Shown here: positions 11,501-23,249 of the stretch, piece after piece
Numbering within the stretch: the first letter of the stretch is position 1
Layout of the letters: every line of letters begins with the position of its first letter
Assembly (NCBI GenBank): GCA_017311315.1
Contig: CM029666.1
Span: 38,956,249-39,020,248 of the forward strand
Length of the DNA stretch: 64,000 bases
Origin: Dendrocalamus latiflorus
Taxonomy: Eukaryota > Streptophyta > Magnoliopsida > Poales > Poaceae
Direction of reading: 5' to 3'
Made by a program: the position numbers and the translations under genes
The notes under the pieces: generated by a model
Seen by the model: only the letters and a program-made list of their open reading frames with translations
The model's database searches: none
What the model was told of the DNA's origin: nothing

Positions 11501-13990
11501 TTTAGGAATCTAGTACTGAGATACACGATGAACAGGGGCAACAACAGGCAATGATAAAGATTTAAGTGAAGAATTAGCAATTGTCAGATTCCGGTTAGAC
11601 CACCGTTGAAGTGCTGGTCTGATTGCTGAGCGATCTGACCGCCTAGCAAGGTCGGTCTGACCTCCGGGAGGTCTGACCACTAAAGCAAACCCGGTCTGAC
11701 CACCCAAGACTGGTCTGACCATGTGTAAAATGCCGGTTTGACAGGTCTTGTGGCAAAAAGCTCCAAACCTATAGAAAATTGATTAGAGGGACCAAAGCGA
11801 TGATAAGAAGCTTGCACAAACTCCAATCCAGAACCAGAAACCTTCCTTAACCTATCTTTCTTTTCTTTCTTCACTTTTTGAAAGAAAAATTGAACAAAAA
11901 TGACCATCTCTACCACAATGAGTGCATTGATACTTGACTTGATGAGAAGTCGTATCTATTGCCTTCGTAGCACCCACTTTAATAGAGAAATCCTTTGCAA
12001 TACTAGTAGATTTAAAGATAATTTATTTTAATTCAGATTTTACTTCAAATTTTCCACGTTCAAGAAGCTTAACAATCTTAGGACGATTACTCTTGGAATG
12101 CTCAACAAAATTAAATCCTAGACCAAATTTTCAAATTTGTTTTTGACTTGTCTAAGATCATATTCAAATTATTCTTACTAAAAGAAAATATTTCTAAAGT
12201 GTTCTAAAGATACTCATTTTCTTTATCCAGTGAGAGACAAGATGTGCACTTAAAAAATTCATTTGCAAGATTCTTAGAAGCACTAGACCAATCCAATCTC
12301 TCTTTTTCAACAAAATTATTAAGTTGTCTAGTCGGTACTTCCATTTCAATATGAAGTTTAGGACAGTTAGAGCAAGAAAGTGTCTCATGATAAAGCATCT
12401 ATTAAATTGATTTCTGAGATGAATTAAGTCTAGCTTCTAGAAATTCACACTTAGAGCAAATTTTAGATTGAGCATTTGAAATACTTGACTCTAAACATGT
12501 AGAAGAACTAGATTGAGCTTTTCAATTTCATCATTTGCAAGTTTTAACATTTCATCACAAGAGTCATGTTCCAATTTTAATTCATTAAGTTTAGTAGTTA
12601 AATCACTAAGTTGAACCAAATTTGATGTGTTAATTGACATAGTAGTCTCTAACTCAGAATATAAAACTTGACAAGACTCGTATGATTCATTATCAGGAGT
12701 AGAAGCTTTAAGTCTATTAATTTTAGAATTTAAGCTTTCAATAATAAAATTATTCTCTTTTAATTTCTTTTTGCTCTTTTTCAATTAAATAGCAAGTTTA
12801 ACCAAACCATCTTCAAGCTCATCATATGATGGTTTTACCTTATTGGGGTTACTATAGTAGTCATTGTCGTTGTTGTTACTTGCCATGAAGCACATGCTCG
12901 TGAGTCCTTGTTATTCTTCTTCTTACCTTTAGCATCATCATCGTTGTGGTCATTGTCATCACAACTCTCATATTCCACATCACTCAAATTACGATGCTCA
13001 ATAGCCGATATGATCTTTTTAGCAAACTTACGACGGAAATTGCTATCCTTGGTGTTGTTGTTATTGGATGGCCAATGATGATAATTCTTGTCTTCCTTGA
13101 TCATTTTCCCCTTGAGCTTTGGGCAATCCACCTTAATGTGGCCTGGCTTGCCACACTCAAAGCACCTGATCGAACTTGACACGCCACCTAGCTTACTCAT
13201 CCTCATGTTGTTGAGTGCCTCATTTGCATGTGAGAAGATCAACACTAAGTCCTCTTTAGGGAACTGCACGAACTATTTCTCTAAAAAAGAAGACAAAGCA
13301 GACAAAAAACATAGTATGAAGAACTCAACGAAGTAGCCTGCACGAGATTAGCCAAAAGTGCTAATGATAAAGATTTATCAATCTTAGATGGCAAAACTTC
13401 TATCTCATAAGTTTTCAATCTAGAATAAAGATCATCCATGTTTAACGTATCTAGATCGACAATTGATTAATAGTTGTGACAACCATCAACCACGCAAAAA
13501 CTAATGATCTCAAAAATTTAGTTGTATTATATTCATTAGTAGGAATAACACTAACAACACATAGATCACTTAAATTTTTCTCAAAACAAGTAAAAAGATC
13601 ACCAATAGATTTACCAGATTTCGTAGCAAAATCAGAATATTCTTTTTGATAAAGATTTTTATGCACTTTTTTTTTAATTTTAGTAGTTCCTTCATGATAA
13701 TCAAAAGAGTTTTCCATATTAAGTGGGAAGAATTAATATGATTAATATGAGCTACACGATCAAATTCTTTGTGAGAAATCCCTTGAAATAGCAAGTTATG
13801 AGCTTCAGCATTTAAATCAACATCTATTTTATTTAGATTAGTGACAGTAGTAGAAACAACAAACTGTCTAGAAACATTATTCCAAACATCACTACCTTAT
13901 GCCTCAATGTAAGCTTCCATACGACACTTCCAAAAAGTAAAATTAGTACCATCTACCATAGGGGGATGGTTCACATACCTCTCTGATGCC
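11500..13990 (-). pseudogene. Copia gag (broken) with intact zinc knuckle
   Basis: Reverse-strand gag segments occur at 13794-13451, 13269-12835, 12784-12491 and 11916-11510. The first includes LLFQGISHKEFDRVAHI-type sequence of UBN2 gag. The second carries CFECGKPGHIKVDCP near 13164-13120, an intact CX2CX4HX4C zinc knuckle. The third is a K/E/L/N-rich, probably coiled-coil segment. The last encodes KKEKKDRLRKVSGSG and repeated WSDQ/GGQ-type motifs. Frameshifts and stops separate the pieces, so no full gag can be made. Confidence 0.75.
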
Positions 13991-14014
13991 ATAGCAACCC
14001 GCTCCGATACTACT

Positions 14015-15015
14015 TGTAGAATTGAATACCACAATCAGAGGGGGTTGAATGATTGCCCCCGCTTCTTGGAATCTCTTATTGCTCAATGAAGGTTTTGACC
14101 ACTCGGCGTTCGACTACTCACTCAACCCCTTTGTACATAGTCATAATCTTCCTCCACTCAATTTCTTCAACATCGATGCTGCTGGCGATGATCGAGTGAA
14201 CAACTTGGTGTGCGATTGAGGAAAATTAAGTCGATGGAGGAACACTATCTTGCCATGCACTACTCGGAATGAGAATGAGTCAAAGACAACACCCAGAAAA
14301 ACATGCCGCCAATGCCGAGTAACTTTTTTGGAATAGATTTGATCTTTTATTTCTGAATCATGTTCTGTGGCTACAAAGTACCTTCACGGCACCCCTCAAA
14401 CCCTAGCATAAAAAATCTGGAAAACTCTCTCTCAAAAGCTGTCAAAGCCACACCTTAAACCTTAATCTCTCCTTCCTTTCATATGCTAGAGCTCTTAATT
14501 GTGTCCTTATCAACGCGGACACGAAATCCTAACCAATTCCAAAAATCAAGGGACTCGAAACCCTTCCAAACATGGGTTTTTTCAAAATCCCTAAACCTTC
14601 CAGTTATAGACACCTTCCATAATTCCTAACTCATCACATGTCGAAGCCTCCAACTTCTACAGTACTCCAGAGTTTCTGACTGCCCTTCGACTCTGGGGTC
14701 TTCAACTTCTACACTACTCGGGAGTCTCTGACTTCTCTCCAACTCTAGACCATGGTCGTTCTTCCGTGATCGACTTGCCGTGTTCGTTCTGCCATGGTCG
14801 ATGCCTGCCGATCGGATCATCCATTACAAGGCCGATCGGACCTACCGATCATATTGTCCATCACAAGGCCGATCGAACTTGCCGATCGGACCGTCCAACC
14901 TAAATATTCTAGCAACAATAGTGTATCAATTAGAACTTTCACAAATGCAAATTTTAATGCAACCCAAATATCAATTATTCATTATCACTAAATTCATGAT
15001 CTACATGATCTAACA
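14015..15015 (-). repeat. 5' LTR of Copia element 2 (internally deleted)
   Basis: The LTR runs from tgtagaattg at 14015 to gatctaaca at 15015, about 1.0 kb. It matches the left LTR at both ends but lacks about 800 bp from its middle: after taactcatcac it goes directly to sequence equal to about 9690 of the other LTR. The adjoining primer binding site (tagtatcggagcgg on the reverse strand) is mutated. Confidence 0.8.
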
Positions 15016-15467
15016 GTATATAATATTTTTCGCCTTCAGTGGATGTCACTGTGTATTTGATGCCACCCGTTTGTCTTCCATTTCCTTTCTAATCCTTCTT
15101 TTGGTTAATCTTACCTGCTGGCTCCCTTCATTTTTTATTCTACAGGGTGGTGTTATGTTAATTCTACATGCTAATAAAAGGGTCCTTTGTGGCTACCTGA
15201 TGAGTTTCGTCTACTACATGCTACAAAACCTCAAAAGACCTAGGTTCTTTGCGTATCATGTACTTGGCTAACCATCTCTCTATGCCAAATATTTGGTCGA
15301 ATACCTAATATTTACCTTGCTGTTAATTCATTCCTCTTATGACTCATACATGTTTCTTTTGAGTCATATCTTTCCATGTTCTTATGTGTTGCAAATTGTA
15401 ATGCATGGCCTATCGTCCAATTAATCAGTGCTTCCTATCTTTCTTTAATTAGTCTCTTTTTTATGTG
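15016..15467. other. Spacer between Copia elements, no gene seen
   Basis: T-rich sequence with a possible splice acceptor (ttctacag before 15146) and a short open frame after it, but no recognisable protein. It may be old host or transposon DNA interrupted by the two flanking Copia insertions. Confidence 0.35.
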
Positions 15468-15472
15468 GATCC

Positions 15473-15718
15473 TGCTAGGAAACCTGGGTCTGGGCCGGAA
15501 GCGTTGGCCCATGGTGGGCACCTCACTAGTAGACTATAAATAGGGAGCCGTACCAGCAGATTTTGTACAGATGCAATCAGAAAAGCAATAAAGAAAGATC
15601 AGGAGTTCTCTCTACCTCTCTGTGTTTTCAATCTATTATTTTATCTTCTGTGATTGATCTTGTTTCGCACTAAGCAGAGGAATCGACCAGACTGGTCGCC
15701 AGCGACGGTTCCTCAACA
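15473..15718 (+). repeat. 5' LTR of Copia element 3
   Basis: Begins tgctaggaaacctggg, ends ggttcctcaaca. A TATA-like motif (actataaat, about 15533-15541) lies ahead of the likely transcript start. The bases after the LTR (cgttatcagcacaag) resemble a primer-binding region related to, but different from, the usual TGGTATCAGAGC site. Confidence 0.88.
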
Positions 15719-16133
15719 CGTTATCAGCACAAGTTCGCTCCGGTGAATTGAAGGTAATCATCGAAGCTCTAATAGATTGAATTATCTAGATCGCTCTAAA
15801 TTCGCAATTTTCGCAAATCCGCTCTAATCTACCGCGAGTAGACTTAAAGTCACCGGCACAATGTCGATCGGTAGATTGCATCACAGAGTAGATGTTAATT
15901 GCACTGTAGATTGAAAAAAAGAAAAAGAGGAAGAAAACTGGCACGGCTGGCCCCATAGTGCACAAAGCTGGAGTACGCGAAGCTACCACCGGCTTACCGC
16001 CAGTCTCCCCTCGGCCACTGACTGCCGACCTGCAACCGGCGCCGCCCCGCACGGCCGCTTCGGCTTTCCCGCATGCCGCCCCGAGCCTCTTTGATATACG
16101 TGCACGCACTGCTGCGCCCGAAGCGCGCCACCC

Positions 16134-17904
16134 TGTTGGACCGAAATGGCGACAGAGAGGGGTGAATGTCGATTTTTTTTTAAAAAATATCCCCACAAGG
16201 AACCACTAAAAGATATGCTTCTTCGATAGCTAGAAAACTATAAAGAAGGAAACAAAAACTCTCTGGGACCTTAAGAAGAAAAAGGGCAGCAAGATTAAGA
16301 AAGAACAAACGAGACGGTACAAGCTGCAGGGGGCCGGTCAGACCGCAGTTATTGGGCCGGTCTGACCGCTCCCTTGCCTCCGGTCAGACCGCCCATATAC
16401 CACCGGTCTGACCGGCCTTGAGTACCCGGTCTAACAGCCATAAAGCCACTGGTCAGACCGCCCCTCGGGATTTTAGAGCTGACAGCAGAGAGAAATTTTC
16501 AGTGTACTTCCAAACTTCCAACTGCAAAGCAAATTTAGGTTTGTCTCTGGTTTTCTTTGCCCAAAGCAGAGAGACAACAACCTAAATAGCCACAGGAGCC
16601 TAGGAAACCAAAAGAAACCAACTCAACATCAAGAATTTAGGATTTTCACTGAAATCTGAAAATATGCATACTAAACTTCAAATTCCCATCTAGTCTTTGA
16701 TCCTTTGACCATGAAACTTTGAGGATAGCTACTTAATAGCCTCAGGACTTAACATGCCAAGTTTCATGCCATCTCATGAAGGGAATCAAGATTTACACCA
16801 AAACCCTAGAAACGAGAAACTGAAGGCTCAAGAACAGCCAGCAAAGAGAAATGAGATTCTTGCGATTCAATCAAATTGCTCTTGGAACTAGATGACCAAA
16901 GGGTCCAGAAATGCAATTCCATCATAGAGCAACACATTTTGCCACTCTTCAGCAAGAATCGAGCCAAAACACAAAAACTCAAGAATCACTCAAAAAGGGC
17001 ATCGAAGGAAAATAATCAACAGAGAAGCAAGAACTCAAAAAGCTTCTTAAAGGATTCATTCCATTGAACACAGGGATCACAAAGGAGTCCCGATACACAT
17101 GTACATTCAAGGAAAGGATTACATAGTGCATCAACTCATCTCCAACCTCTCCCTCTCTCAAAATCAAGAAACCCAAGAACACTACATGCTTGGAGAGGAG
17201 CACGGGAGAACACACCCAGAGAGACACACTCTGTCTCCTCCACCCACTCTCAACAACTAAAGCCCTAAAGCAAAATAACCTCTCCAAAGGCCATTTTGAC
17301 TAAAGCAAAACCCTAAAAGCCATGCACTCCCTCACAAGACATACATGCACTTGAGAATCCCTCTCCTATTTATAGCCTTTGGCTAACGGGTCTCCAACCT
17401 GTTATGCCCGCTAAATCCCGAACGGAACCGCTTCCACCTGTGCAGCTTTGCGCTTTTACCGAAATGCCCCTCCTGCACCTTCCGGGAAGCCTCCGCGTTC
17501 CTTGTCGTCCAAGCCTCGCAACCACCTCGAGTCTTTGCCGTCTTCGACACATCCGACCGTTCTGACCTCAACACCGCCTGTGCCTAGTCCGGTCACCTCG
17601 TGTCTCGCCACGACTCTGCCTCGACGTCCTGCAGCCATCACAGACAAGAAACACATCACATAGCACCGCTCGATACATGAAAGCATAGATTGCATCAATG
17701 AATCATACTTACGCACGAAAGAGCCCAAACCTGTCGAATCAAGAAAATAAGCATCCTAATCGCTACGATCAAGTTTGACCAAGTCCAACCAAGCCAATTG
17801 CACCACGCAACGACATGATCCGAACCACACAAACCAAACTCGACTTTCCTAAACCGAAGTCAATTACTCATCACACACATGGGACACAACCACATGGTCC
17901 ATCA
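16134..17904 (-). repeat. 3' LTR of nested Copia, rich in ggtctgaccg motifs
   Basis: Starts tgttggaccgaaatgg and ends catggtccatca, followed by atctcccccttgatg (reverse polypurine tract, 17905-17919). At 16335-16465 the motif ccggtcagaccg or its complement occurs at least six times in alternating orientation. Related motifs lie in the LTR at 28365-30149 and in gag linkers of Copia elements 1 and 2. Confidence 0.8.
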
Positions 17905-17919
17905 ATCTCCCCCTTGATG

Positions 17920-19610
17920 AATATATTGACAAACCCAGAAAAAGCGCAAAGTTGAGTTTGAAAAGAAACAAGAGTCAAACATGGTCCAAGAAAAAATCAA
18001 GGAGGCTAATGACCATGTCGACAAGGAAACACTAGAGCTACAAAAGAAAGAGCAAATTAGTCTCCAAAGCTCTAGAAAGTTCCCAATTGGCTTTTTCTCC
18101 GCTATTCTCCCTCTTTTGGCAATAAACACATCAAGGATACAAAAGAGAGAATAAGGTCACAAAAATGGATGAAATGGTTGAAGTTTTGATTATTTTAAGC
18201 ATTTAGAGCCATGAAGATTATGCAAAATGACCATATGAGAATTACATCAAGCCATAACACATAATTATGCTATCAAGATCATGACAAGACATGTATAGTC
18301 AAGCTAAACCAAAAAGGTCATAATCTGAAAATTAGTCGAATTGCTTAGCATGTCACGTCAACCATGATTATAGTCTAGCTAGAGGTATCCAAAGATGATG
18401 CAGGCCATGTCAATAAGCTAAGTGGAACCAAGAAACTAGTATTGAATCATTTTAGAGTGCTTCAAGTTCAAGAATGAGACATTTGTTTAAGTACTTGTTC
18501 TATGTGGAGTTAAGCAAATTGAGCACATTTGACATAAGTTTTTCTTTTAAAGCTCATGATTGTTTCCAACAAATATTTTTAGTCATGTGCTAGATCTCAA
18601 GCCTTATGCGACTACTCCAAGCTAGAAGCTTAAGAAGAAAGTCTTGGTCATCCAAAACTCCCCCTGAGTTCACGCCTAGTGCAATGGCAAGCCGTCTCAT
18701 GAGAAAGAATTGGTGAGATCAGTTGTTTCGCACAAAAGAGATCTTTTTGCTTTCTTAAAAGGTTATACTAATTCATGTTTCATCAAGGAACTATCATAGC
18801 TCAATCTAAAGCTCAATATAGATTCAAGACTCAACTCAGCTCATTTGACATGGCGTGAATAATAAAAAGATAACTAAAGAAAGACTAGTGTCAAAAGCTA
18901 ACATGACATGAATTAGTTCAAGTTGAGCATTTTAATCAACAAATCATGGCAAAGACTTGACTACACATATAAAGTCATGATATATTTAGCAAGTAAGCTC
19001 AAGTCATGGCAAGATGTAATGCATTGTAAAACATGTCATAACAGAATAATAATCAAGGCTCCATGTAGTTATATTACAATGCAGAATGCTAGAATACAAA
19101 AAAATCCAACTCACCCTCAACATGTGATGCAACTTTTAGTTCAAGTAGAGTTATGTCAACATTAAGATCTAGAAGCTCCCAAATGAACTCCCCCTGAACC
19201 AAAGCAATAAAAACGAGAAGCTGGCAAGAAAATCAGAAAAGACAGTCCTTAAAGCATAGACAAGATATAGAGAATACTATGACTCCGACTGACTCTCATC
19301 TACCCCATATGATTCTAGGACTATCAACTGATCATCTAACATACTAAGGAGCAAACACGTACGCTGTCTACCCGAGAGTGGCCCGACCCTCACTAGAACC
19401 TATAAGAAGTGAGTGAGCTCAACCTAGTAAGAAGAGAACCAGCTAATAAGCAGCATCCTAGAATCACAAGATGAGAGGAAGAAATCTAAGCAGCTAGGCA
19501 AAAGAACCACTCTAACCTGTGCTAGAAGGACTATCCCAATTGCACATGACTGCAATGCAACAGAAAGAGTAAGAGCATAATAAACAAGATATAACAATGA
19601 AGCACAAAAC
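17920..19610 (-). other. Long 3' non-coding region of nested Copia
   Basis: About 1.7 kb between the pol end and the polypurine tract shows no protein homology. Several aactccccctga-type motifs (near 18656, 19186 and 19609) resemble extra polypurine tracts on the element strand. Confidence 0.5.
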
Positions 19611-19611
19611 T

Positions 19612-20165
19612 CCCCCTCACAACAGTCCATAAGGACAAACCACCCCAAGCTCTCCCCGCAGAGCTGAAAACCTAGAGCTATCCAAAGGTTTGGTAAAGAT
19701 ATCAGCCAACTGGTGGTCACTCTCCACAAACTGGAGCACTATGTCACACTTCTCTAATGGTCTCGAAGGAAGTGATATCTAATATCAATATGCTTGGTCC
19801 GAGAATGTTACCGGGTTCTTAGCAATGTTAATCGCAGAAGTGTTATCACAAAAGAGTGGAACACTGTCGATAACTAACCCAAAGTCCCGCAGGGTCGAGA
19901 CCATCCAAAGCACCTGGCAACAGCAACTGGCTGCAGCAACGTACTCGGCCTCTGCGGTGGACTGTGCAACACCGGACTGCTAGCTCGAAGACCAGGAAAC
20001 AAGATAAGTGCCAATGAATTGGCAAGTGCCAGAGGTGCTCTTCCTATCTATCCTACTGCCAGCAAAGTTTGCATCCGAGTAGGCTCTCAAGGAAAGATAG
20101 GACGAGGAAGAGTACCAGATACAATAGTCAATGGTAGCTCGAAGGTACCAAAGAATGCGCTTCCC
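19612..20165 (-). pseudogene. Copia RNase H domain (partial pol C-terminus)
   Basis: The reverse strand encodes GKRILWYLRATIDYCIWY, LSLRAYSDANFAG, RKSTSGTCQFIG, a stretch with the STAEAEYVAA motif, a LFCDNTSAINIAKNP stretch, and QLADIFTKPLD. These are the conserved blocks of Copia RNase H and the pol C-terminus, with catalytic-type residues in YSDAD/N, AEAEY and CDN blocks. One or more stops follow the CDN block. Upstream pol is missing, so the piece is non-functional. Confidence 0.85.
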
Positions 20166-20320
20166 CACACAGCCACTGCCTCGGGACGCTTGATCTTCCG
20201 CACGCGCCGGCCCCGCACGGCCGCCGCCTCGGAACGCTTCGTCTTCCGCGTGCATCGGCCCCGCACGGCCGTCGCCTCAGGACGCTTCGTCTTCCACGCA
20301 CGTTGACACGAGCCGCCTCG
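20166..20320 (+). repeat. GC-rich tandem repeat, about 48-bp unit
   Basis: Roughly three copies of a unit beginning gcctcggaacgcttcgtctt and ending ccccgcacggccg follow each other. A diverged similar stretch (ccccgcacggccgcttcgg) lies at about 16047 on the other side of the nested insertion, so the repeat probably belonged to the leader of Copia element 3. Confidence 0.7.
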
Positions 20321-21008
20321 GCACGGCCTACAGCCACCTGTGCCTGACCGCGCGCCACCCGTCCGTGTAGGGGAAACCCTACCCCGCCCGTGAATTAAGT
20401 CGGTCGAATAGGCCTTTTGGCCGAAAGGAAAATGGGCCGGAAATCAGCCTGACCGGGGGTGGAAAAATTGCAGAAAGACCCTCCTAGTTTCGAGCAATTA
20501 CCGAAGAGCCCTTAAATTTTACATATGGGTCCCATTTTTGCAGAAAGGCCCTCGTAATTTCGGAAATTATGAATAGGTCCTTAGATTTTACGAACGGGTC
20601 CAGAATTTTGCAGTAAACCCCTCGGAAAATCAGGAAATTATGCGAAATCTTTCTCTAAACTAAAAAATTTGCGTATAGACCCTCAGAAATTGTAGGATTC
20701 ACTGAAAAGTCATATTCTAGCCTAAAAGGGCCTCGAGAATTCGAATTTTGATTTATTTTTAGCATTTGAAGCATGTTTATTTTTGCCATTATTATTTTCT
20801 ATGTTTTCTGTATTTATTTACTGTTTTGGTTAATCGTAATTGTTTAAATTGCCATTAATCACCGAAATTACCAGTAAAATTTATAGAAAAATCATAGAAA
20901 ATTCTGGAATATTACGATGATCTTTTGTACCATTTATTTACCTGTAGTAAATTATTCTGTGCACGTTTACCAACAGTAAACTTATTTATTCCTTTTATAC
21001 ACATGTAG

Positions 21009-21765
21009 ATGACTGGCATCACGAACCGGGAGTTCGAGGAGCTGGCCCAGCATGGCCAAAACTATATGACGTGGGCTTCCAATGTCGAGATAGTGCTTGG
21101 AGCTAAGAAGCTTCGCGTAGCTATTGGGATTAGTGGACCGCATGACGCCCAACCCACCCCTAAAGAAAATGATCAGGCACTTTATTTTCTCAGGCACCAC
21201 TTCTGCCTCACTCTCAAGAATGAGTACATGGCAGAGAAGAGCGCGCTAGCACTCTGGACCGCACTCAAGAAGCGGTTTGAGAGGTTAAAGTACACCATTC
21301 TTCCTCAAGCAGAGCAAGAGTGGATCAGACTAAGGTTTACCGACTTCAAGACGGTTGGGGAGTACAATTCTGCCTTGCACAGGATTTGTACCTATCCACC
21401 TTCCACCCCAATGCAGTACAATTCGCACGCAACTACAGTCAAGACGGCTGCAAGAAGTATGCCGAATTGATTGATATGATGCAGGTTGCGGAGGCTCAAG
21501 ACAAACTTCTCCGCAAAAATTACGTCACTCAGCCACCTGGGAGCTCCGCTGGCCCGGAAGCCAATACCGGGAGCTACAAGGTGCGAAAGCCCTTGATAAA
21601 GAGAAGGGGAAGGAAGGGTAAGGCCGCAGCCTAGAAAGGAATAAGGCAAGCAAGCCAAAGCGGAGTGGCAAGACCTATGGCCAGCAGGACCAAGACTGCT
21701 ACAAGTGTGGCAAAGGAAAGCCTGAAGCCCACTTTGCATCTGTTGAGGGGGAGAGTTCTGAGTAG
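21009..21765 (+). pseudogene. Gag of Copia element 3 (frameshifted)
   Basis: An open frame from ATG 21009 starts MTGITNREFEELAQHGQNY and continues through WALKKRF-type UBN2 gag sequence. The protein-like reading then moves to another frame from about 21380 (YAELIDMMQVAEAQDKLLRKNY). Near 21697 a zinc-knuckle remnant reads CYKCGKGKPEAHFAS, in which spacing is altered and the last cysteine is replaced. The gag thus has at least one frameshift and a probably non-functional knuckle. Confidence 0.8.
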
Positions 21766-22016
21766 CTACCCGCGCTGATGGAGGTTGAGACCATCCCGGC
21801 AGCAGCACCCCCTTCGACCTGGAGGCAGCCACTACTATGATTTCTCTCGAAGAGCAGATCACTCCTGAGAAAATAGCCGAAGAAGTCTCTGATTTTCTAG
21901 TAGATTCGGTATGATGCACAGAATGCATTTAGACTTTAATTGTCATTTATTTTGTGTGAAAAAGACAAGTTAGAACTTGCATGGATGGTACTTTAGCATC
22001 TTTATTTTCTCGTGAA

Positions 22017-22620
22017 GGATGAAGTCCCTGCATTCCTGGAACGCATCCAAGGAGACATTTGTGGTCCCATACAACCTCTTTCAGGGCCATTCAAGTATTT
22101 CATGGTGCTCATTGATGCTTCCTCGAAATGGTCGCATGTGGGTTTATTGTCCACAAGAAACCATGCTTTCGCAAAGCTGATCTCGTAGATCATTCGCATC
22201 AAAAATATCTTCCCTGATCATCACATAAAGTCCATCAGAATGGACAACGCTAGAGAATTTACTTCAAAGGTATTTGATGATTATTGCATGGCGATGAGAA
22301 TTACAGTTGAGCATTCTGTACCGCATGTCCATACCCAGAATGGTTTGGCAGAGACATTAATCAAGAGAATTAAATTTATTGCCCGACCCCTTTTGCAGAA
22401 TTGTAATTTGCCAGCTACATGTTGAGGATACGCAGTCCTATATGCAGTGAATCTCATCAACTTCAGACCATCGGCCTACAACATCCATCCACCTATGCAA
22501 CTAGCACAAGGGTCAACACAAAAAATTTCTCATCTCAGGAGGTTTGAATGCAAGGTTTATGTACCTATACCCCTCCACAGCGTACTGCAATGAGCCCTCT
22601 CTGTAAGACTGGGATATACG
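22017..22620 (+). pseudogene. Integrase region of Copia element 3 (broken)
   Basis: Reading from about 22017 gives IQGDICGPIQPLSGPF, YFMVLIDASSKWSHV, a stop near 22187, then IRMDNAREFTSKVF and HTQNGLAETLIKRI. These match the three acidic regions of a Copia integrase core (D in GDI-GP, D in MDN, E in NGLAE). Another stop follows at about 22424. The usual upstream HHCC zinc-binding region was not recognised in the preceding 250 bp. Confidence 0.8.
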
Positions 22621-23249
22621 TTGGTTATGAGACTGCATCCATAATCAGGTATTTAGAACCCATGATAGGAGATTTGCACACCGCCCGCTTCGCTGATCGC
22701 ATTTTTTATTAGGAGAGTTTCCCAACATTACGGGGAGGAAATCAACCCCTTGATGAAAAATATCAGGAAATTACGTGGCAAGCCACGGGAATCCATGCAC
22801 ATGATCCGCGCACTAGTGAAGCAAATAGAGAGGTCCAGAAGATCATTGATTTGCAGGCATTAGCAAATCAGCTGACTGATCACTTTAGTGATTTGAAGAG
22901 CGTGACTAAGACGCATGTGCCCGCACGCAATGCACCGGAGAGTGTTGAAATACCAAAGAAAGCAGAAGGTATCCCTAATCCCGTCTAGAGGCCATAGAAT
23001 AAAAGGACGAGAACTCCCACTCCTCGAATCCAAACTAACCGGGGACGCCCGGTGAAAAAGGATAAGAAGGACTTATCACAGCCGATCACTGAAGTTCCTC
23101 AGAACCAAAAGGGGAGCCAGTTGAGACCTGGCACGAGTATGACACCTTTAGAAAAGGGCATACCGGATCTGAATATCCCCATGGAAGAAGAAATCGGTAT
23201 GGATGTGTGCGCACACATCGGAGCCGAAAAACTAAAGGGTCTTGCCACC

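Larger units (their letters stand above)
8283..15015 (-). mobile_element. Copia retrotransposon 2, gag-only, with unequal LTRs
   Basis: Two related LTRs (8283-10102 and 14015-15015) flank a reverse-strand internal region. The polypurine tract (reverse complement of atctcccccttgatg) adjoins the left, 3' LTR, and a degraded primer binding site adjoins the right, 5' LTR. Gag and its C-terminal linker are recognisable at 11500-13990. No protease, integrase, reverse transcriptase or RNase H was found, so the copy is non-autonomous. The 5-bp flanks (gttat and gtata) do not match, so either the target duplication has decayed or an end is misplaced by a few bases. Confidence 0.8.
16134..20165 (-). 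mobile_element. Nested Copia 3' fragment (3' LTR plus RNase H end of pol)
   Basis: This reverse-strand piece holds one LTR (16134-17904), a polypurine tract, about 1.7 kb of non-coding sequence and the RNase H end of pol (about 20165-19612). The rest of pol, gag and the 5' LTR are missing. It lies in the leader of Copia element 3: GC-rich leader sequence with cgcgccaccc occurs both just before 16134 and near 20349, which suggests insertion there followed by loss of the 5' part. Confidence 0.75.

Noticed and set aside
16335..16465. Regular ggtctgaccg repeats considered as a CRISPR-like array
   Set aside because: The spacing is irregular, the motif alternates in orientation, and it lies within an LTR of a plant retrotransposon. 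CRISPR arrays are not expected in a plant nucleus.
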